From the NCBI GenBank assembly GCA_900315045.1, contig OMXR01000002.1, positions 1-53,912 on the forward strand: 53,912 nucleotides of DNA, given 5' to 3'. The number at the start of each line of letters is the position of its first letter. The first letter of the stretch is position 1. Below the pieces are notes generated by a model. It worked only from the letters and a program-made list of their open reading frames with translations, did not search any database and was not told the origin of the DNA. Positions 10,301 to 17,163 of the stretch are shown here, piece after piece. This stretch comes from an uncultured Sutterella sp. GTDB lineage: Bacteria; Pseudomonadota; Gammaproteobacteria; Burkholderiales; Burkholderiaceae_F. The position numbers and the translations under genes are program-made.

Positions 10301-12117
10301 TCGATGATTGCCTGAGCTATCTGCTTTGGGCGCTCGGGCGAGCCCTTGGGTGCGGTGACGAACTTGTCGAAGACGGCCTTCGGGTCGGTTTGCCACGGCT
10401 GGCCTGCCTGGGCGGCGTCCTGCTTGGCCTTTTTCGCGCCCTGCAGGGACACTTCAAGCTTGTCGGTGAGAAGCTTCTGGGCGTCCTTGGCAAGGGTTTG
10501 GGTGATCGTGTCAAGCACCTTGTCAAAAGATTCGAGAGTACTCGTGTCGAGCTGCTTGAGCGTGTTTTCGATGCTGCCGCCGCCTGCTTCCTGGATCACC
10601 CGGCACCGGGCAGTCAGTATATTCATCGCGGGTGCGAGCACGGCGCGCACGTTGCCGGGGAGCGAGGCAAGGGGCGAGGGTGCTCCGCTTGTGCTGGCGC
10701 TGAGCAGCAGCTGCACCGCATCCTGATGCTTGAGCAGGGTCTGCCTGATGCGGTTTGCGCCCTGGCCGGCATTCTTTTCGTACACGGTCGAATCGGACGG
10801 CATGAACAGGTCGGCCACGAGGTTGTGGATCTTCTTCTGATCCGGGGTCATGCCCTGCTGCGGATCGTGGTTCACGCTGCTGATGTTGGAGATGTCGGCC
10901 TTTTGCTGCACCTCACCGGGATTCTCGATCAGCATCCGGTTGATTTTCTGGATGGCGTCGGCCGCTTCGCGCGAGTTGATTGTGTCAAGCCGCTCGAAGG
11001 GATTGGACTTGATGTATTCGGCGATCTCGCGCTTTAATGCGGTTGCGTCCTTGTAGCCGCCGTCAAGCGCCTTCTCTGCGATCGTGCGCAGCTGCTTGGT
11101 GCCGATCATCCCGAGGTCCTTGGCGGGGATGCCGAGCTTTAACTCGATCGCCTTTTCGTAGACCTCGCGGCCCAGCTGGGAGCGGCCGGACTCGGCGCCC
11201 GAGCGGATGAGCGCGAGCAGGCAGTTGAGCGAGCCGGTGCCCTTGGTGAGATGGATGTCGACATTGTCATACAGATTCGCGTGCGCGATGATGTCCTCGC
11301 TCAGCCGGTCCGAGAGCGCCAGATTCATGTCGGCATCCTGCTCGCCGCCCTCGATCGGGGAGGGCTCCTCGTCATCCATGGCGATGGTGAGGCTTCCTGC
11401 GGCATCGCGGGTCACTTCGACAAAGCAGCCCTCGGTGATCTGAAAGCCCATCTTGAGCGGGGTGCCGGGCTGGCTTGAAGCGATCGCCGCGGCAAAGTTC
11501 ACCGCGGCGCGGGTGACCCCGGTCATGGTTCCGGACAGAGGCTCCCGCGTGATCGGATCGGCGATCATGATCTGGGAGGGGACCTGGGTGCCCTTGATGA
11601 TGTTGGAAAACGCGCTGAGGATGTCCTGCTTCATGGAGTTCTTGGAATCCTCGGCGGTGAGATAGTCGGTCGGGTTTTCCCGGCGGTCGATGCCGACCAT
11701 ACCCTGAAGATCGGCGAGCTTGTTGTCGGCGGAAACCTCGACGTCCGGGCAGTTGTTGACGGACACGAAGAGGTTGCCTGTTTCGTCAACGTTCACCTCA
11801 AGACTGCTGTTGCCGAGCGAGAAGCCGAGCGAGGTCGCCTTGCCCGGCTCGACGGTCTTGAGGGCGTCGCCGAGGTTGGCAATCGCCTTGGCGAAGATGG
11901 CCTTGGAGTTCCTGTCCTTGAAGCAGGTCATCTGGGAGGGGCGGATCTCTCCCCGAAGAACGCGTGCAACCAGGTTGGCGAGGCCCTGGTTGCGCGGGGA
12001 CTCCTGAGGACCTGGCGCGGCCGGCTCGACCGCGGGCTGCTGCACCGGCTCGTTTTGGTTGACGGGCTGATTCTGGTTGACATTGACCGGATTGTTGACA
12101 CCAACGACAGGAGGCAT
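7369..12117 (-). CDS. Giant protein with central ABC1/UbiB-type kinase-like domain, candidate secreted effector
   Basis: A 1582-residue protein of unknown role. Residues 1-45 are a disordered Asn/Gln/Pro-rich leader (MPPVVGVNNPVNVNQNQ...), with no Sec signal or membrane segment. Residues about 60-300 contain two diverged copies of one module. A long helical region follows. From about 860 to 1180 an ABC1 (ADCK/UbiB) kinase-like fold is visible: Ala-rich loop LGAASVGQ (889-896), Lys917 in AVLKVIRP, EKEFDLTLEAAN (956-967), catalytic-loop HGDLHAGN (1076-1083, Asp1078, Asn1083) and metal-binding Asp1104 in MIDYGN. The usual bacterial UbiB is about 550 residues with C-terminal membrane anchors; neither applies here. 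The C-terminus (1200-1582) is helical with an acidic tail (EDGSEDDD). Start supported by AAAGGA six bases upstream. It has its own promoter and terminator. A translocated effector is inferred, not shown. Confidence 0.75.
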   Translation of the reverse strand: MPPVVGVNNPVNVNQNQPVNQNEPVQQPAVEPAAPGPQESPRNQGLANLVARVLRGEIRPSQMTCFKDRNSKAIFAKAIANLGDALKTVEPGKATSLGFSLGNSSLEVNVDETGNLFVSVNNCPDVEVSADNKLADLQGMVGIDRRENPTDYLTAEDSKNSMKQDILSAFSNIIKGTQVPSQIMIADPITREPLSGTMTGVTRAAVNFAAAIASSQPGTPLKMGFQITEGCFVEVTRDAAGSLTIAMDDEEPSPIEGGEQDADMNLALSDRLSEDIIAHANLYDNVDIHLTKGTGSLNCLLALIRSGAESGRSQLGREVYEKAIELKLGIPAKDLGMIGTKQLRTIAEKALDGGYKDATALKREIAEYIKSNPFERLDTINSREAADAIQKINRMLIENPGEVQQKADISNISSVNHDPQQGMTPDQKKIHNLVADLFMPSDSTVYEKNAGQGANRIRQTLLKHQDAVQLLLSASTSGAPSPLASLPGNVRAVLAPAMNILTARCRVIQEAGGGSIENTLKQLDTSTLESFDKVLDTITQTLAKDAQKLLTDKLEVSLQGAKKAKQDAAQAGQPWQTDPKAVFDKFVTAPKGSPERPKQIAQAIIELWKAYKEPMLAYMELNGDRVENSDELTPKNNLVTKLFIPLNSLFMELQVSDPGNWFSPAGRAKFDEALKTQLTADYLADYLGAENLEAHMGWYSGQTTVPAGNGQPEHAESTLVRETGEWVKFLTENSNFDFRKSLAEMAAETDDFEKPGMGMFTKNVLSSYFSGDVKLPENATPEQINLAQQVNAGRQIDRRSMIAAMCRYSTNEAAPTAQLGAMLKGAGPLMHKLLQNFDMPGMDPEFKTAIADMKSNLSPIEPAFVQAQLVQLVDDSKGAIRSIKIDKALGAASVGQAFLVTVTPSDPAKPPYSAVLKVIRPDVKVRTERELEHFKLAAEGIPGMKETYLGMYSQYEKEFDLTLEAANVTKGQSVYNDGVSANRVETMSLVDGVAPTANAMLVAQAPGESMDAYLSRIKARIEEVGAHKPKNYTELFAQKKEMRALCQQLHSINKSLTEMSKKWLDHALFAKEGFFHGDLHAGNLMIKPNDPNVPGDVAKVTMIDYGNASSLTEKETSALFKINVACVYGGVYETNVKPEDKDLVKRKTVDLFVKGLEDLLPPEELAKFKADKTRLVNEVIEPILLRGKASEMGDRMTVLMNNLQREGVAMPGPIINFAQSQMRLNNAMTDLNILITQAEGLLQCSLGSRSGADPIGGYIMEMSGWGMPPNVQSINKSIAHLEYDIPANAGKVEQWRTDANRGPELGENIDEFTAIHIDATAKLKQFEEAAKEQQRFDNQIDRAFGYPLDKLWVNRPTEPKVGGPTTDEVHDLHIGTYLKSPEEDQELYGLHQQYLQLKEQIGEDAYKQYLTDIRQLREQTGYTDPDCPMLGGENEDPQITELRNRIKKVTDTEAGKQMVQVRNQAAAILRARSTAAGREVILLYPEGDRVNSPGQPAVGKPGTLVSATIDVVSDKVGSMEDAFQFAGKMGIGLLDMPGLKFGFGDWYNFLRATTQGMSDQASGKVGINAAGNASEDGSEDDD

Positions 12118-12231
12118 GGCGTGTCCTTTTCAAAATAAAAACTTCACTCTCGGAGCGCCTGGAGCCGCGAGCGCAATCGCAGGGCGGCGCAGGCAAGGAC
12201 GATCCTCCCGGAGCGTCCTGAATATCTCGGA

Positions 12232-12260
12232 ATTTTACCGCGTTACAGGGGCGGTAACAA
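12232..12260 (-). promoter_or_regulatory. Sigma-70 promoter of the giant ABC1-domain gene
   Basis: Read on the minus strand: -35 TTGTTA (12260-12255), a 17-base spacer, and -10 TAAAAT (12237-12232). The start codon is about 105 bases further on. The inverted pair GTTAC/GTAAC (12242-12258 on the plus strand) overlaps the promoter and could be an operator. Confidence 0.6.
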
Positions 12261-12323
12261 ACTCATGTCAGGATACGGAATACGGGTTTTCGCCCCTGTC
12301 CGCCCGGCCTTTTTCCGGACAGC

Positions 12324-12347
12324 AAAAACGGCCTCCCGAGGAGGCCG
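12324..12347 (-). terminator. Orphan intrinsic terminator, minus strand
   Basis: Stem CGGCCTCC/GGAGGCCG (12329-12336 and 12340-12347) with a three-base loop. On the minus strand it is followed by TTTTT. No minus-strand protein gene precedes it; the next gene upstream is on the plus strand. It may end a small RNA or insulate the promoter at 12232. Confidence 0.65.
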
Positions 12348-12619
12348 CCTGGGGCGTGAGGCGTTCGGATCGATGAGTAGCCGCCCGCGCTGCTGCCGAG
12401 ACATTCCAGGTACTCAAGCCGTATGGCGCCCCCGGAATTTTTTTCCCCGTAAGCGAGCCCAAAGTTAGCTCATGCATCATCCCCATGCCAGCCGGTCGGC
12501 TGGCCGCGCGGATTTACGGCAACTTGCGAGCGCGAAAACAATCGCTAAAGCGCCAGAAGTCTCTCTCTTCTCCGGCGCGCTGCCGCGTGCTTTCTGAAGC
12601 ACTTTTCGGGAGAAACCAC

Positions 12620-13402
12620 ATGACTGAGAGACTCACCCTGCCGCCCTGGACCGTGCTGCACATTCCGCATGACTCGGTGTTCATTCCTGCCGCGGTGCGC
12701 CGGAAATTCCTGCTCACCGACCCCGAGCTTGACCGCGAGCTCCTGCGCATGACCGACTTCTGGACCTATGCGCTCTTTGGAAACGGAATTGCACCGAGCC
12801 GCGCAGTCGTCGCGCCGGTGAACCGGCTTGTGGTCGATGTCGAGCGCTTTGCGGATGACGCCCGGGAGACGATGGCCGCAAGGGGCATGGGCGTGGTCTA
12901 CACCGCGACTTCCGACAGAACGCAGCTGCGCAGCGCTCCGTCGCCCTCGGAGAAAAGGCGCCTGCTTGAAACCTGGTATGCACCGCATCACAGGCGTCTG
13001 ACGCGCATCGTCGACGCGCTTCTTGCCCGGTACGGCAGGGCGTTCGTGCTGGACTGCCACAGCTTCGCTTCGCGGGCGCTGCCCTACGAAGAGAATCCGC
13101 ACGGACGGCGTCCCGAGATCTGCATCGGCACGGACGGCTTCCATTCGTCTCCGCAGCTCGCCGCCGGCGCGCGCTGGTCTTTCGAGGCTGCCGGATTCGA
13201 TGTCGGGCTCAACTCGCCCTTTGCAGGAGCTCTCACGCCGATGAAGCACTACCGGCGCGACAGACGGGTGAGCGCACTCATGATCGAAGTGCGGCGCGAT
13301 CTTTATGAGGATGAGGCAAGCGGCGCGCTCATCGGTCGGTTCGGCGCGTTTTCCCGAACGCTCGTCGGATGCCTCTCCAGTGCTCTGCGGCAGGCTGACT
13401 GA
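12620..13402 (+). CDS. N-formylglutamate amidohydrolase family protein
   Basis: Predicted zinc amidohydrolase of the FGase (HutG-like) family, which hydrolyses N-formyl-L-glutamate or related N-acyl amino acids in the cytoplasm. The 260-residue length is usual. Family signatures: HIPHDSVFIP near the N-terminus, NRLVVDVERF with acidic metal-site residues, DCHSFASRALPYE, and the C-terminal ALMIEVRRDLYEDE. ATG chosen for GGGAG seven bases upstream. There are no histidine-degradation genes beside it, so the precise substrate is open. It is monocistronic. Confidence 0.82.
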   Translation: MTERLTLPPWTVLHIPHDSVFIPAAVRRKFLLTDPELDRELLRMTDFWTYALFGNGIAPSRAVVAPVNRLVVDVERFADDARETMAARGMGVVYTATSDRTQLRSAPSPSEKRRLLETWYAPHHRRLTRIVDALLARYGRAFVLDCHSFASRALPYEENPHGRRPEICIGTDGFHSSPQLAAGARWSFEAAGFDVGLNSPFAGALTPMKHYRRDRRVSALMIEVRRDLYEDEASGALIGRFGAFSRTLVGCLSSALRQAD

Positions 13403-13626
13403 TAAGCCAGAGGAAAGCATCGCCCGGACGTGCTGGAGGCGGATAATCTTGGGCTCAATCGGGAAGGCTGAATTGAGCAGGTCGTTTTTTACGTTCGTTG
13501 AAAAGACGCGCAGGAAAGGTTCGGCCGGAAGTTTGAATCCATTGAGGTTTCGATATGGCCTGCTGTACGATTGTATGAACAAATGTACGACAGGTCGGAT
13601 CCGTGATCAATGGCGCGGAAACACAA

Positions 13627-13649
13627 AGAGCGCAGAAGATCTGCGCTCT
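13627..13649 (-). terminator. Intrinsic terminator after Nudix gene
   Basis: Perfect 9-base stem AGAGCGCAG/CTGCGCTCT with loop AAGAT. On the minus strand it is followed by TTGTGTTT. It closes the helicase-Nudix transcript. The rest of 13403-13673 shows nothing I can assign. Confidence 0.65.
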
Positions 13650-13673
13650 CGTGCGGAGGAGGAGACTCGGAGG

Positions 13674-14063
13674 CTAGCCCAGAGCCTCCTTGATCTTGGA
13701 AATGAGACCTTCGTCAGCGGGAAGCCACTGGACGGACTCGATCGTGTCCTTGGTGAGCCACTTGGCGGCTGCGTGCTCGCGCAGAACGGGCGTGCTCTTG
13801 TTGAGCGTGCACCAGAAGCAATCCATGGACAGGTGGAAGAGCGGATAGTCGTACTCGATGGTATCGATCAGATCGCCGATCGTGACGTCAACCTCAAGCT
13901 CTTCCAGCAGTTCGCGGGCCAGCGCCTGTTGCGGTGTCTCGCCGTCTTCAATCTTGCCGCCAGGGAACTCCCAGCCGCCGGTGAAATCACCGTATCCACG
14001 CTGCGTTGCAAAAATTTTGTCACCATCACGGATGATGGCAGCGACAACTCGAATTGTTTTCAT
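13674..14063 (-). CDS. Nudix hydrolase (MutT-like (d)NTP pyrophosphohydrolase)
   Basis: A 129-residue Nudix protein. It begins MKTIRVVAAIIRDGDKIFAT and carries the Nudix box GGKIEDGETPQQALARELLEE, matching GX5EX7REUXEEXGU except for the usual variation at the last Gly. The family hydrolyses nucleoside triphosphates such as 8-oxo-dGTP to the monophosphate plus pyrophosphate. Its ATG is only seven bases after the helicase stop and lacks an SD sequence, so translation is probably coupled. Base composition is intermediate between the A+T-rich helicase gene and the host. The pairing with a DUF3427 helicase suggests one functional unit, possibly acting on modified or phage nucleotides (inference). 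Confidence 0.9.
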   Translation of the reverse strand: MKTIRVVAAIIRDGDKIFATQRGYGDFTGGWEFPGGKIEDGETPQQALARELLEELEVDVTIGDLIDTIEYDYPLFHLSMDCFWCTLNKSTPVLREHAAAKWLTKDTIESVQWLPADEGLISKIKEALG

Positions 14064-14070
14064 AAAGCGG

Positions 14071-17055
14071 TCAGTCTGAGGTAATGAAATCGAACAGTTC
14101 CGGCTTGACGGGATTGTCCAATCGGTAGTTGATTTCAAAAGCTAGGTCATTTGAACCCATAATAGTAACCTGTTGAGGCTCTCCTTGGGTATGCATCTCG
14201 CCTAAAAAATAGAATTCCTTGGCAATTTTGTCGTCTTTGTTCTTGCGGACAAATAAATAAATGTGATTATCTTTGTCTTCAGGTGTCCTCTTGTAGATGT
14301 GATCGGCGTCTGAAGATGTGATTTTTCTCGGGTGCTTGGATAGAGCGATTAAGGTGGACTGATCGATAAAACGGTCTTCATATTTGATAGCGTCATCATC
14401 TTTGTTGTAGTTGATGAAGACAGGCAAGGTTTTTGTTTTCTTCTCATAGAAGTAGCCGCCGATGTTCTGAGCATTGGCGTTTTTTGGCCAATTCAGCAGT
14501 CTGCAGACATCCTCATAGGAATATTTTGCTCCCAGAACAAGATTGGTATCCTGGTATTTTGATGGATATAGTTTGTCATGACGATCAATGCCAAGATTGA
14601 TGAGCTCATGGATATGTTCTAGAAATTCAATATTTCCTGTAAGCATTTTGAGAAAAGCACCGTTTAATGCAACTGATTCATCCGGAAGTTCTTTAATGAG
14701 TGTGGAAAATGAAAACTTTTTGATTTCTTTTTCCTGGCCAAATTTGTTCTTGAGAATGGCAAGAGAACTGAGCCAGTCTGCTTCATCGCACTTAATTTTA
14801 TGAGATGATAAGGCAATATTTTTGAATTCTTCAAATGTCAAATGTCTTTTCCCGAGACTTGCCTTTTCTGTTAAGAGCTGCAGTATAAGAAGTTCATGAA
14901 GCCTTTTTCCGTTTGTCAATTTCAAGGATATGAACTGGATAATGTTTTCCTGGGCTGGAGAGAATCTGACTTTGTAAGAATCTTCATATTTTTTCAGAAA
15001 ATTATAGTATGAAGAATACTTTTCGATATAGTTTGATATCTCTATTTCTCCATAGATATCAAAGTCTGACATCTTTGGGATACGGCCTAATTTGTTTTTG
15101 AGATTTGTATAGCAATCAAGTAGCAGGCGGTGCTCTTGTGTATTAGCTTTATCAATAGATTGGAAAATTCGCTTTCGAGATATCTGGTCGAAATAGATTG
15201 TTGACTGACCGGCAATGACACTGGTTCCTCGACTAACGTGTCTGCGTAAGTTGTCTTTGTTGTAGCTTCTGTCGCCACTTAGCGCAATGGGAATCAAATA
15301 GTTTTGACTGTAGTTTGAGATAAAGTCAATCACGACGACGAATTCTTTTCCTTCAGCCTTGCGCAATCCTCGACCTAGTTGCTGTGTGAAAACGATGGCG
15401 CTTTTGGTTGGCCTCAGAAGAATGACCTGATTAACCTCGGGGATATCAATGCCTTCATTGAAGATGTCAACAGTGAAAATATAATTGATTCGATCTTCGT
15501 ATAAATCACTATCTTTGGATGCGACAAGTTTTGCTATTTGCAGTTCTCGCTCGTCCTGAGAATCTGCTCCGCTCAGTGCAACAGCTCGTTCTCCCAACTG
15601 ACGGAATAGTGACGCCAGTTTTACAGCCTCCCTGTTTCTGCTGCAAAATACAAGACACTTAAGTCTGTCTCCGCTGAATCCGTAGTACTTTGATCTTTCT
15701 ATAATTTTTTTTGCTCTTTCTTCTGCGGTAAGCAGATTGAATATTTTATCGTCATCAATTTCCTGATTGTTTTTGTCAAGACCTTCGACCTCAATGTCGG
15801 CAATTCCGAAATAATTAAAAGGGCAAAGCAAATTTTGACGCAGGGCGTCTTGGAGGCGGATTTCGTATGCTATGTTATGGTCGAATAATTTATATAAGTC
15901 ATAGCCATCATTTCGATCTGGCGTGCCAGTCATGCCTAGCAGCATTTTTGGTTTGAAATAATCAATGACTCTTGTATAAGATTTTGCTGCCGCGTGATGG
16001 CTTTCGTCAATGACGATTAGGTCAAAATCGTCTGGCTTGAAAGTTTTTAAGGTTGTTTCCCTGCTGATGGTCTGCAGCGTTGCAAAAAGAAATTTCTTGC
16101 CGGATTCGTTTTTTGTTCCAGAGAGAATTCCGTAATCCGTCGGACTGCCGCCAAGTACTCGTTGATAGCTCACCAATGCGTGATGTGCAATTTGCTCGCG
16201 ATGAACGATGAAGAGGAGCCGATTGGGGTGAAGTGATTTTGCCGCAAAGGCGGATGCGTATGTCTTTCCAGTGCCTGTTGCCGAAATGAGAAGAGCCCGA
16301 TTCGATGTTTTGGCAATCTTTCCAATATTGGTAACGAATTGCTGTTGCATGGAATTGGGCACTAAAGTCTTCGCTGATTTGTCTGATGGACTTTGATGAA
16401 GTTGAATGCTTTTCCTGAATTCCTTGTTTTGATTGAATTCTCTTCTGTACTCATCTTTGACTGCGGAATATGGAAAAGTATGATCGTCTTCCCACAGAAG
16501 ATCAAATTGATTTTTGATGGCCTGAGCAATTGAACCGCTATGGGTGCTAAAAAGTAGAATATTCCATTCGTGATTCGTGACAAGGGCATTCTCGGTTAAA
16601 TTGGAACTGCCGACAATCAAATGGTAACAGCCCTCCTGCCCGAAAATATAGCCCTTTGTGTGAAAACCTTGTTTCTCACTGGTGCGGTACATCCTTAAGT
16701 CAATATTTTCAAGGCTGTCGAGTTTGTCGAGTGCGTCAGGTTCAGAGAAGGTGAGGTAGTCAGATGTGAGGATTTTTCCCCGTATATTGTTTTCTTTCAG
16801 CTCGTTTAGGGCGCCAAGTAAATCAGTTATCCCGCTTTTTCTAATAAAGGCAACGCTTAAATTAAACCATTTACAGTGTTTCAGTTCATCAAGGATGAGT
16901 TGCCTCAAAGAACTTTCTTCAGAGCCTTCTCCATACCGATTGAATATCAATTTTGGGTCAAAACTGTCATCCGGTTGCTGCGGACCAATGAATGCAGAGT
17001 GAGCTCCCTGCATAATGCGTTCGTGGATGCGCTCGTTGGTGATTTCGTTAGGCAT
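14071..17055 (-). CDS. PLD-nuclease / superfamily 2 helicase / DUF3427 protein
   Basis: A 994-residue multidomain enzyme. N-terminal phospholipase-D-like nuclease region: SVAFIRKSG, FHTKGYIFG (about 131-139) and GSSNLTENAL. SF2 helicase core: Walker A SATGTGKT (Lys about 264), DESH box (about 350), SATG-like GMTGTPDRND, and motif VI QQLGRGLRKA (about 557). C-terminal DUF3427-type region (about 850-985) with SYEDVCRLLNW and IYLFVRKNKDDKIAKEFYFLG. Such proteins are thought to act on foreign DNA. The gene is far richer in A+T than its surroundings, with many AAA/AAT/TTT codons, a strong sign of horizontal transfer. It is first in a two-gene unit with the Nudix hydrolase and lies beside a tyrosine recombinase. 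Confidence 0.85.
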   Translation of the reverse strand: MPNEITNERIHERIMQGAHSAFIGPQQPDDSFDPKLIFNRYGEGSEESSLRQLILDELKHCKWFNLSVAFIRKSGITDLLGALNELKENNIRGKILTSDYLTFSEPDALDKLDSLENIDLRMYRTSEKQGFHTKGYIFGQEGCYHLIVGSSNLTENALVTNHEWNILLFSTHSGSIAQAIKNQFDLLWEDDHTFPYSAVKDEYRREFNQNKEFRKSIQLHQSPSDKSAKTLVPNSMQQQFVTNIGKIAKTSNRALLISATGTGKTYASAFAAKSLHPNRLLFIVHREQIAHHALVSYQRVLGGSPTDYGILSGTKNESGKKFLFATLQTISRETTLKTFKPDDFDLIVIDESHHAAAKSYTRVIDYFKPKMLLGMTGTPDRNDGYDLYKLFDHNIAYEIRLQDALRQNLLCPFNYFGIADIEVEGLDKNNQEIDDDKIFNLLTAEERAKKIIERSKYYGFSGDRLKCLVFCSRNREAVKLASLFRQLGERAVALSGADSQDERELQIAKLVASKDSDLYEDRINYIFTVDIFNEGIDIPEVNQVILLRPTKSAIVFTQQLGRGLRKAEGKEFVVVIDFISNYSQNYLIPIALSGDRSYNKDNLRRHVSRGTSVIAGQSTIYFDQISRKRIFQSIDKANTQEHRLLLDCYTNLKNKLGRIPKMSDFDIYGEIEISNYIEKYSSYYNFLKKYEDSYKVRFSPAQENIIQFISLKLTNGKRLHELLILQLLTEKASLGKRHLTFEEFKNIALSSHKIKCDEADWLSSLAILKNKFGQEKEIKKFSFSTLIKELPDESVALNGAFLKMLTGNIEFLEHIHELINLGIDRHDKLYPSKYQDTNLVLGAKYSYEDVCRLLNWPKNANAQNIGGYFYEKKTKTLPVFINYNKDDDAIKYEDRFIDQSTLIALSKHPRKITSSDADHIYKRTPEDKDNHIYLFVRKNKDDKIAKEFYFLGEMHTQGEPQQVTIMGSNDLAFEINYRLDNPVKPELFDFITSD

Positions 17056-17163
17056 CGCTACCTGTCCTGATATTGCTGATGTCTGAGCAGCTTACCAGGT
17101 GTTCGGGTTAGCCACAATGCGATATTGGGCGTGCGTGGCGTGGCAGGGTGCGGAGGCTGCCGG

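Larger units (their letters stand above)
12118..12619. other. Intergenic region with effector promoter, orphan terminator and hairpins
   Basis: Non-coding gap between the divergent giant ABC1-domain gene and the FGase-like gene. It holds a good sigma-70 promoter for the former (12232-12260), a strong minus-strand terminator (12324-12347) with no coding gene upstream of it, and a 7-base-stem hairpin (12487-12504, GCCAGCC/GGCTGGC). The terminator suggests a short minus-strand RNA starting somewhere in 12360-12520. I could not match it to 6S, SRP, tmRNA or RNase P RNA by eye. Confidence 0.5.

Noticed and set aside
12268..12486. 72-codon minus-strand frame upstream of the ABC1-domain gene
   Set aside because: It runs through a strong intrinsic terminator and lacks a coherent protein pattern, so a small RNA explanation is preferred.
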